Shown here piece by piece: positions 1 to 5,191 of a DNA stretch of 5,616 nucleotides; the stretch's first letter is position 1, and each line of letters opens with the position of its first letter. The position numbers were made by a program, and so were the translations under genes. The notes beneath the pieces are model-generated. The model made no database searches, had not been told where the DNA came from, and saw only the letters and a program-made list of their open reading frames with translations. Source of the stretch: Verrucomicrobiota bacterium (GTDB lineage: Bacteria; Verrucomicrobiota; Verrucomicrobiia; Methylacidiphilales; Verrucolacustridaceae); NCBI GenBank assembly GCA_010031845.1, contig RGYX01000073.1:1-5616 (forward strand), read 5' to 3'.

Positions 1-551
1 GGGAGTTGGGCATCGCCTTGGACGAAAAATCGGCCGCGACCCGAGCGATTCTCGCCAAGATCAAAAAACTGGAAAAAGAGGGATATGAATTTGAGGCTGC
101 CGATGCCTCCTTCGAGCTTTTGGTTCGCCGCTCCCTTGAGAAGATTTCCGCACCTTTTCAGTTAGAATCGTACAAGGTGGAAGTGGCCCGAGCCCGGCCG
201 AACGCCAAGGAAACGAGTCGAGCCACAGTCACTGTGCGGGTAGCCAAAAAAACGCATAAAACCACCGCACACGGCGATGGACCGGTTAACGCTTTGGATG
301 CGGCCCTTCGCAAGGCCCTGTTACCCTCCTTCCCGACCTTGAAAAAGATGAAGCTGATCGATTATAAGGTTCGGATCGTCAATTCCCGTGGGGGTACGGC
401 GGCCAGAATCCGCGTTCTGGTGGAATCCACGGACGGTCAACGAGACTGGGGAACGGTCGGAGTCTCGACCAACATCATCGAAGCGAGTGCCTCCGGAGGC
501 TGGGATCGAACCAGCGACCAATCGGTTAACAGCCGATCGCTCTACCGCTGA
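1..551 (+). CDS. cimA: Citramalate synthase, C-terminal part (5' end outside window)
   Basis: This is the C-terminal regulatory part of citramalate synthase, which condenses pyruvate and acetyl-CoA to (R)-citramalate in the threonine-independent isoleucine pathway. The frame is open from the left edge (first full codon at 3), so the catalytic TIM barrel lies outside the window. Visible family marks are GYEFEAADASFELLVRR, the segment just before the LeuA dimerisation/allosteric domain and typical of CimA more than of 2-isopropylmalate synthase, then GDGPVNALDAALRKAL, DYKVRIVNSRGGTAA and ESTDGQRDWGTVGVSTNIIEAS. In the family, IIEAS is normally followed by about 15 residues of the type W-x-AL-x-DS-x-EYKL. 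Here similarity stops at the Ser codon 486-488. The last 19 codons before the TGA (549-551) are the antisense of a tRNA-Asn gene. The protein may still fold, because only the terminal helix is replaced, but its function is not certain. The family call is firm. Confidence 0.9.
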   Translation, partial: ELGIALDEKSAATRAILAKIKKLEKEGYEFEAADASFELLVRRSLEKISAPFQLESYKVEVARARPNAKETSRATVTVRVAKKTHKTTAHGDGPVNALDAALRKALLPSFPTLKKMKLIDYKVRIVNSRGGTAARIRVLVESTDGQRDWGTVGVSTNIIEASASGGWDRTSDQSVNSRSLYR

Positions 552-562
552 GCTACTCCGGA
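491..562 (-). tRNA. tRNA-Asn (anticodon GTT)
   Basis: Read on the minus strand this folds as a complete cloverleaf. The acceptor stem is TCCGGAG/CTCCGGA (7 of 7 pairs), the D stem GCTC/GAGC, the anticodon stem ATCGG/CCGAT around loop CTGTTAA (anticodon GTT at 530-528), the variable loop TGGTC, and the T stem GCTGG/CCAGC around TTCGATC. The discriminator base is G (491), as expected for tRNA-Asn. CCA is not encoded; the next bases are GCA. The gene overlaps the 3' end of the convergent cimA by 61 bases. It lies 62 bp downstream of tRNA-Arg on the same strand. No T-rich terminator follows its 3' end, so transcription may run antisense into cimA. Confidence 0.97.
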
Positions 563-624
563 AAAGCGGTCATTCCTTATATCGAAGCCTGGCGCCCTGC
601 TCAATCCTGTTCGGTGGAGTCTTC

Positions 625-698
625 TGCACCCGGCGCGGGTCGAACGCGCAACCTTCGGCTTCGGAGGCCGACACTCTATCCAGTTGAGCTACGGGTGC
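625..698 (-). tRNA. tRNA-Arg (anticodon CCG)
   Basis: This is a minus-strand cloverleaf of 74 nt. The acceptor stem is GCACCCG/CGGGTGC (7 of 7 pairs), the D stem GCTC/GAGT with a nine-base loop containing GG, the anticodon stem TCGGC/GCCGA around loop CTCCGAA (anticodon CCG at 664-662, reading CGG codons), the variable loop AGGTT, and the T stem GCGCG/CGCGC around TTCGACC. The discriminator is A (625) and CCA is not encoded. It precedes tRNA-Asn by 62 bp on the same strand, and the two are probably one transcription unit. The spacer 563-624 shows no gene. Confidence 0.97.
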
Positions 699-711
699 TT
701 GGGAACCAAAA

Positions 712-739
712 ATCCTACCTTGGCCACCGCCCGGTTCAA
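712..739 (-). promoter_or_regulatory. Possible sigma-70 promoter for the tRNA pair
   Basis: On the minus strand, TTGAAC (739-734) and TAGGAT (717-712) are separated by 16 bp. Transcription would start near 705, a few bases before the mature 5' end of tRNA-Arg at 698. The -35 box contains the TGA stop of the upstream MORN-repeat gene, so read-through from that gene into the tRNAs is also possible. This rests on box similarity and position alone. Confidence 0.4.
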
Positions 740-1374
740 GACTCTCTCTTGGGAGGAGTTTCAGCCTCTTGTCCCTTCACAAAATAGGACTGTTTCACCT
801 TTTCCCCGTCCTCATCCCATTCCACCCACCACCCGTGGGGCAAACCCTTGAGATAACTGCTCTCCAACCGCTTTCTGCCATTGGGCCACCAAACCACAAA
901 AGCACCATCCCTTTCCCCCTCTTTGAAAAACCCCAATCCCTTTCTTTTCCCGTTCTCGTACCAAGTCTCCACCTTGCCGTTTCGTTTTCCATTCTGCCAA
1001 CCGGTTCGACGGTCCAGATTCCCGTTGGGGTACCATTCCGTCACCTCTCCATCCGCCAAACCCTCCCGAAAGCGTGTTTCCTGCACCAGGACCCCTTGTT
1101 CATTCCATAACCGCGCCACTCCCTCCCTCTTGCCGTTTTCAAAATAGGCCTCGCTCTCCTTTTTACCGTTGGAATACCAACTGCGATAACGTCCATGCAT
1201 TCGGCCATCCCAAAATTCCACTTCCGTTTTCCGCCCCTTGGATTCGGCCACGGTCGTTCCCGTGAAGGGTTTCCCTTGATAGGTGAGAAGATCCCCCTTC
1301 GGCTTCAAGTTGGCGGACGGAACCGATTCTCCGGATCGTCCCAACCCCAAAGCCACCAAGGCAACCAAGACCAA
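736..1374 (-). CDS. MORN-variant (YwqK-like) repeat protein, membrane-anchored or exported; start uncertain
   Basis: This encodes a repeat protein of about 212 residues of the MORN_2/YwqK type. Its precise role is unknown; such repeats form beta-hairpin arrays found in surface-exposed or antitoxin-like proteins. From the proposed start, a hydrophobic stretch (residues 1-12) is followed by a linker with a partial repeat (about 29-53). Six uninterrupted 24-residue repeats come next (54-197), each of the pattern aromatic-x-x-G-x-x-x-G-x(4)-W-x-x-x-G, for example FENGKREG and WYPNGN. The tail 198-212 is charged. The start is a TTG at 1374 with GGAG five bases upstream. The frame stays open upstream to a TTG at 1593 and an ATG at 1587, but that stretch overlaps the preceding gene by nearly 200 bases and has shadow-like composition. 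With the TTG start, the Pro-Lys before the hydrophobic segment is lost, which is odd for a signal anchor. An unusual start codon or a frameshift joining it to the upstream gene are alternatives. The family call is good; the start is not. Confidence 0.75.
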   Translation of the reverse strand: MVLVALVALGLGRSGESVPSANLKPKGDLLTYQGKPFTGTTVAESKGRKTEVEFWDGRMHGRYRSWYSNGKKESEAYFENGKREGVARLWNEQGVLVQETRFREGLADGEVTEWYPNGNLDRRTGWQNGKRNGKVETWYENGKRKGLGFFKEGERDGAFVVWWPNGRKRLESSYLKGLPHGWWVEWDEDGEKVKQSYFVKGQEAETPPKRES

Positions 1375-1397
1375 CCCCGCTCCGACAATTTTTGGAC

Positions 1398-1799
1398 TTA
1401 GAGTCCCAAGGAGGCCAAGGCGGAAACCCGCCCGGCAAGGTCCTGAAGATTCTCCGGAACGATTTTTCCCGCGGTGACCGTGGGGTGTAGACGATCCACC
1501 TGCAGATCCAGTTTGATGCCCGGTTCGTACTCGTCGGGGAAGATGAGATCGTTGACGAAATCCCGGCCGCCGTTTCTTCCCGTCCATTTCCAATACAAAT
1601 CCCTGAATTCCCGCTCCGATTCAATCAGGATTACCGTCACCGCCGTGCCTTTGAGGCGCATGGTCAACTCCCGAAAAGAAGGAAACCAGGTGGGAGGCTC
1701 AGTCAACTCCCCCCGGATGATCAAAGTTTCCCCGAAGGGCGCGCACCCTTTCAAATCGAGATTCTCCTCTGAAAACCCGGGTAGGGGGCAAAATCCCAT
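1398..1799 (-). CDS. Hypothetical protein, 133 residues
   Basis: I do not recognise a family. The ATG at 1799 is the only usual start, because the frame has a stop at 1830-1832; no clear Shine-Dalgarno sequence precedes it. The composition is protein-like and probably beta-rich: an N-terminal Cys-containing stretch (GFCPLPGFSEENLDLKGC), alternating hydrophobic strands (ETLIIRGEL, MRLKGTAVTVILIE), an aromatic segment (EFRDLYWKWTG), an acidic loop (FPDEYEPG), then KLDLQVDRLHPTVTAGKI and a short helix-like end. No membrane segment is evident. It lies immediately upstream of the MORN-repeat gene on the same strand, with its TAA at 1398-1400 falling just before that protein's hydrophobic segment. 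The two are therefore probably co-transcribed and functionally linked, or possibly parts of one frameshifted protein. It is divergent from the GtrA gene across a 76-bp gap. Confidence 0.6.
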   Translation of the reverse strand: MGFCPLPGFSEENLDLKGCAPFGETLIIRGELTEPPTWFPSFRELTMRLKGTAVTVILIESEREFRDLYWKWTGRNGGRDFVNDLIFPDEYEPGIKLDLQVDRLHPTVTAGKIVPENLQDLAGRVSALASLGL

Positions 1800-1838
1800 G
1801 CTGTTTCGACGGCCAACCCGTTTTTTTGTTCAACCCAT

Positions 1839-1867
1839 TTGCCGATTGGCCTGATTCCCTACACAAT
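1839..1867 (+). promoter_or_regulatory. Candidate promoter of the gtrA-like/deacetylase/cyclase operon
   Basis: In the 76-bp divergent gap 1800-1875, TTGCCG (1839-1844) and CACAAT (1862-1867) lie 17 bp apart, each matching four of six consensus bases. Transcription would begin around 1874-1876, at the ATG of the GtrA-like gene. This fits the absence of any Shine-Dalgarno sequence there and suggests a leaderless or near-leaderless transcript. I see no convincing promoter for the divergent minus-strand gene, only an A/T-tract (1821-1827). The match is weak. Confidence 0.3.
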
Positions 1868-1875
1868 CGGACCCT

Positions 1876-2370
1876 ATGCCCTCCACTAGACCTTTTTCCC
1901 CACGGCCTCGTTTACTTGGCGGCATCCTGGGCGGCCAAGTCGGCAAGATTCTCCGATTCGGCATCGTCGGGGGACTGGGCACGGTGTTGAACACCCTGCT
2001 CGTTCTGGCTTTCCTTTCCTTGGCCGATCGAATTCATGACATTAACCCCGGAGGACACATGGCCGCCAGTTTGGCCGCCATTACCGCGTGGGTCATCTGC
2101 TGTGGGGTCAATTATCTCCTGAACGCCGCTTGGACCTTCCGCCGTTGGCCGCCCACCTGGAGACAAGCCGGCCAATACTATCTGGCCGCCCTTTCCGCTT
2201 TTCTCATCCAAATCGCCCTCCTCAACCTCCTCCTTTTTTTCGTTCAAGCCGACCGCCCCGTGGAGACGGCCGTGCTTAACGGAGTGGCCGTTGCCACGGG
2301 ATCCCTTTTCAATTATGTCTTTGCCTCCTTCTGGGTGTTTGGGGAAAAGCCGGCTAAATCATCACGATGA
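1876..2370 (+). CDS. GtrA-family membrane protein
   Basis: This is a small integral membrane protein of 164 residues with the GtrA fold. GtrA proteins are four-helix proteins, several of which are linked to moving undecaprenyl-phosphate-linked sugars across the cytoplasmic membrane. After a basic, Pro-rich N-terminus (1-24), four hydrophobic segments are seen at about 27-49, 62-83, 101-123 and 130-155. Family marks are FGIVGGLGTVLN at the start of helix 1, NYLLNAAWTFRR at the end of helix 2, and NYVFASFWVFGEK in helix 4. The length is near the family norm. No ribosome binding site precedes the ATG. The TGA overlaps the ATG of the deacetylase gene (ATGA, 2367-2370), indicating translational coupling. 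GtrA proteins usually work with a polyprenyl-phosphate glycosyltransferase, and none is visible in this window. The substrate is unknown; a sugar-lipid used on or with the triterpenoid made by the downstream cyclase is inference. Confidence 0.88.
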   Translation: MPSTRPFSPRPRLLGGILGGQVGKILRFGIVGGLGTVLNTLLVLAFLSLADRIHDINPGGHMAASLAAITAWVICCGVNYLLNAAWTFRRWPPTWRQAGQYYLAALSAFLIQIALLNLLLFFVQADRPVETAVLNGVAVATGSLFNYVFASFWVFGEKPAKSSR

Positions 2371-3221
2371 AATTCTCACAACCCGGTGCTGATCTTTTTC
2401 TGCCGCAAAAAGGAAACTCCCAGCAGACCCTGGCCACCACCACCCATTTAGGGATCGGGGCCCATGCCGACGATCTGGAGATTCTTGCTTTCCCGGGCAT
2501 CACCGCCTGTTTGAATCATTCCACCCAACGGTTCTCCGGGGTGGTGGTCACGAATGGCGCTGGAGCCCCCCGTTCCGGATCTTACTCCCAAACCCCCGAC
2601 CAAGAGCTCATTCGTCTCCGGCAAGAGGAGCAACGCCAGGCCGCAAAGTTGGGACAGTATGCCTCGGTGATCCAATTGGGTTTTCCCAGTGCGGAAATTC
2701 GTCACGGCCCTAACCCCGCTCTGGTGGGGGATCTTCTCCAGATTCTCAAAGCCACCGCGCCCCAGGTGCTGTACCTGCACAATCCCGCCGATCGTCACGA
2801 AACCCACCTTGCCGTCTTATCCGCCTCCTTGGCGGCTCTCCGCCAACTTCCCGCATCCTCGCGGCCCAAGGAGATTTACGGATGCGAGGTTTGGGGAGAT
2901 TTGGACTGGGTTCCATCCTCCAAAATCGTCCGGCTCTCCTGCCCCGCCCCGGAGGATTTCGGCCCTTCCTTGCTTCGCTGTTTTCGGTCCCAGGTGGAGG
3001 GGGGCAAACGTTATGATCTGGCCGCCGCGGGCCGTCGCCGCGCTCAAGCCACCTTTGCCGATGCCTATTCCCCCGATCAGGCACAGGAAGTGGTCTTGGC
3101 ACTGGACCTCCTCCCCCTACTCGAATCCGGGGCTCCCTCGCTTGCGGAATTTGTATCCGGCTTGATCAACGAATTCCGGGAACAGGCCACGGATCGAATC
3201 AAACGAATGGGTTCTGCCTGA
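2367..3221 (+). CDS. PIG-L family zinc-dependent deacetylase
   Basis: This is a 284-residue deacetylase of the PIG-L/LmbE fold, the family of GlcNAc-PI de-N-acetylase, MshB and BshB, which remove acetyl from N-acetylglucosaminyl groups. The metal/catalytic motif is AHADDLE (32-38): His33 and Asp36 are expected zinc ligands and Asp35 the general base. The second motif is DRHETH (142-147), with His144 as the expected catalytic His and His147 as the third zinc ligand. Here ET replaces the usual PD of HPDH. Other family-like segments are FSGVVVTNGAGAPR (56-69) and RLRQEEQRQAAKLG (84-96). About 25 residues precede the first strand; no signal peptide or membrane helix is seen, so the enzyme is probably cytosolic. 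It starts in the stop of the GtrA gene and its TGA overlaps the cyclase ATG (TGATG), so the three genes form one operon. By analogy with hopanoid biosynthesis, where HpnK (a different fold) deacetylates a GlcNAc-hopanoid, it could deacetylate a GlcNAc-triterpenoid. That substrate is inference; the family is firm. Confidence 0.9.
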   Translation: MKFSQPGADLFLPQKGNSQQTLATTTHLGIGAHADDLEILAFPGITACLNHSTQRFSGVVVTNGAGAPRSGSYSQTPDQELIRLRQEEQRQAAKLGQYASVIQLGFPSAEIRHGPNPALVGDLLQILKATAPQVLYLHNPADRHETHLAVLSASLAALRQLPASSRPKEIYGCEVWGDLDWVPSSKIVRLSCPAPEDFGPSLLRCFRSQVEGGKRYDLAAAGRRRAQATFADAYSPDQAQEVVLALDLLPLLESGAPSLAEFVSGLINEFREQATDRIKRMGSA

Positions 3222-5191
3222 TGAGCGTTGGAGACACCCTTCGCCCCGCCGTTTCCGAATCCGCCCAACGTCTTCTGGGATTCCTTCAGAAGACGCAGGA
3301 AGCGGATGGTAGTTGGTTGGTCCCTTACACCGGTCCCAATTTCCTCCTCCCCCTCTACGCCATCACCACTTACCTGACTCGGCATCCGGTTTCGGAAAGT
3401 GCCAGAAGCCGACTGGTCGCCGGGCTGCTAAAACCCCAGCTCCCCGACGGATCCATTGGACTGCACGAGGAGTCGGTCCGCGGGGCGGTCTTCACCAGCT
3501 CGATCTCCTACGCCGCGCTGCGTCTGCTGGGCGAAAAAGCCGATCGACCGGAGCTGGCCAAACTCAGGGAATGGATCCACCGCATGGGTACCCCCGTCAA
3601 AGCGGCGGCTTGGGGAAAATTCATCCTGTCCATCCTCAATCTCTACGACTGGTCCGGAGTCAGTCCGGTTCCTCCCGAACTCTACCTTTTGCCCAAGTGG
3701 TTTCCCCTGCAACCCATCAACATTTCCGGCTACGTCCGCGTGGTCTATCTTCCCATGGCCTACTTTTATGGCCGACGGTGGCAAGCCCCCCTCGACCCAC
3801 GCCTCCAAGAAATCCGGACGGAACTTTTTCCTCAGGGCTTCGATCGGATTCACTGGCCCCGTCACCGGGCCGATCTGGCCCCAACCGATCACATCGTTCG
3901 AGAAAGTTTTCCACTGAGGATGTCCCTCCCCCTTGTCCGCCATCTGGAGAAATGGATTCCGTCTTGGATCCGCCAAAAAGCCCTCAAATTGGCCTACGAA
4001 CATATCTGCTACGAGGACGAGCAATCCGATTACGTTCGGCAGGCCCCGGTCAATGCCTGCTACAACACCTTGGTCCACTTCATCGAAAACCAGCCTGAAC
4101 GCCTTCGCCGAAGCTGGGAGGAATTACCTCGTTACCTCTGGGAGCACCCTGATCATACCGCCTGCCAAGGATTCACCTCCTCCAAGGTCTGGGACACCGC
4201 CTTCACTCTTCAAGGGGCCAACCACCTTCCGCGGGAAATGGTCCCCCAACCGATGGTCCGCAGGGGCTGTCGCTACTTGACGGAAAATCAGGTGGTGAGC
4301 GAACTTCCCAACCCTCGCCGATATCATCGCCTACCCCGGAAAGGGGGTTGGCCCTTCAGCGAAAGGCGCAACGGATGGTCCATTGCCGATTGCACCGCCG
4401 AGAGTCTTTTGGCTTTGGTCGAGGCAGAGCCTTTTCTTCCGCAAGCCACCCCCCGGGAGGTGATTGAAAACGGGGTGCGTTTTATCCTGAGTTATCAAAA
4501 TCGCGATGGAGGCTGGGGCAGTTGCGATCGTGTCGTTGGCCCGCTCTGGATCGAAATCTTCAACGCGTCCCATGTTTTTGCCGATATCATGGTCGATCAC
4601 TCCTTTGCCGAGTGCACCGGATCGGTTCTTTCCGCCTTGGCTCTCATTCGGGAAAAGTTTCCCGACTTGGAATCCACACGGGTGAGCCAAGCCATGAGCG
4701 AAGGGATCCGTTATTTGACAGAAACCCAGAAAGCGGACGGTTCCTGGGAGGCGGTTTGGGGCATTTGCTTCAATTATGGAACCTCGTTTGCCCTGCCCGG
4801 TTTGCGAGCGGCTGGTCTTTCGAAGAGTGATCCACGGATTCTCAGGGGAAGAAATTTCCTGCTGAAGCAACAGCTCCCCGACGGCGGTTGGGGCGAACAT
4901 CCCGAATCTTGTGTGAAACGCAGACCGATCCCCAGCTCTCATGGTCTGGTGGAGCCAACCGCCTTGGCGGTCATGGCCCTTCTGGCCAGTGGCCCCAAGG
5001 AGGATTTGGCCGTGCAACGCGGGCTGCAGTTTTTATGTAAGACCCAAAAGCCGGACGGAGATTTTCCACCACAACCCATTCCGGGACTATTTTACCGGAC
5101 CACCTTGATTCGCTACGACCACTACAAGCGGGCTTTTCCATTGAAGGCCTTTGCCTCCTACTTGGCGGCTGAATCAGCGAAAGAAATTTAA
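3221..5191 (+). CDS. Oxidosqualene cyclase-type triterpene cyclase
   Basis: This 656-residue member of the squalene-hopene/oxidosqualene cyclase family is expected to cyclise 2,3-oxidosqualene to a polycyclic triterpenol at the membrane surface. Six QW-like repeats are seen, ending near residues 32, 80 (degenerate), 432, 509, 557 and 615. The acid motif is ADCTAE (389-394), the OSC form, not the DXDD form of hopene cyclases. Asp390, Cys391 and Cys465 (in ECTGS) match human lanosterol synthase D455, C456 and C533, from memory of that sequence. Other OSC-like blocks are VYLPMAYFYG (175-184), YEHICYEDEQSDY (259-271), VWDTAFTLQ (323-331), FADIMVD (453-459), GICFNYGTSFAL (514-525) and the C-terminal GLFYRTTLIRYDHYKRAFP. 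Y98, W387, F444, F696 and Y704 are kept as Y36, W324, F379, F624 and Y632. H232, Y503, T381 and W230 appear as Y171, C435, F318 and S169, so the product cannot be predicted. The N-terminus is about 62 residues shorter than in eukaryotic OSCs. It is the last gene of the operon, and its TAA interlocks with the stop of the convergent gene. Confidence 0.9.
   Translation: MSVGDTLRPAVSESAQRLLGFLQKTQEADGSWLVPYTGPNFLLPLYAITTYLTRHPVSESARSRLVAGLLKPQLPDGSIGLHEESVRGAVFTSSISYAALRLLGEKADRPELAKLREWIHRMGTPVKAAAWGKFILSILNLYDWSGVSPVPPELYLLPKWFPLQPINISGYVRVVYLPMAYFYGRRWQAPLDPRLQEIRTELFPQGFDRIHWPRHRADLAPTDHIVRESFPLRMSLPLVRHLEKWIPSWIRQKALKLAYEHICYEDEQSDYVRQAPVNACYNTLVHFIENQPERLRRSWEELPRYLWEHPDHTACQGFTSSKVWDTAFTLQGANHLPREMVPQPMVRRGCRYLTENQVVSELPNPRRYHRLPRKGGWPFSERRNGWSIADCTAESLLALVEAEPFLPQATPREVIENGVRFILSYQNRDGGWGSCDRVVGPLWIEIFNASHVFADIMVDHSFAECTGSVLSALALIREKFPDLESTRVSQAMSEGIRYLTETQKADGSWEAVWGICFNYGTSFALPGLRAAGLSKSDPRILRGRNFLLKQQLPDGGWGEHPESCVKRRPIPSSHGLVEPTALAVMALLASGPKEDLAVQRGLQFLCKTQKPDGDFPPQPIPGLFYRTTLIRYDHYKRAFPLKAFASYLAAESAKEI

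Noticed and set aside
1..562. Integrated mobile element at the tRNA-Asn
   Set aside because: The sequence on the tRNA 3' side is the core metabolic gene cimA. There is no integrase and no second copy of the tRNA end in the window, so the odd junction alone does not support an element.
769..1265. Plus-strand open frames opposite the MORN-repeat gene, rich in Pro, Ser and Phe
   Set aside because: Their composition is the complement of the Gly/Lys/Glu-rich repeats; the minus-strand frame carries the regular repeat signal.
1375..1593. N-terminal extension of the MORN-repeat frame up to a TTG at 1593 or ATG at 1587
   Set aside because: It overlaps the 133-residue gene by nearly 200 bases, and its Arg/Gly/Ser/Pro-rich sequence looks like an off-frame reading of that gene.
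3428..4078. Long minus-strand open frame opposite the cyclase gene
   Set aside because: It is antisense to a clearly conserved coding region in GC-rich DNA and shows no family features; it is a shadow frame.
3221..5191. Squalene-hopene cyclase (shc) assignment
   Set aside because: The DXDDTA acid motif is absent. The ADCTAE motif, the second Cys in ECTGS and multiple OSC blocks favour an oxidosqualene cyclase-type enzyme.
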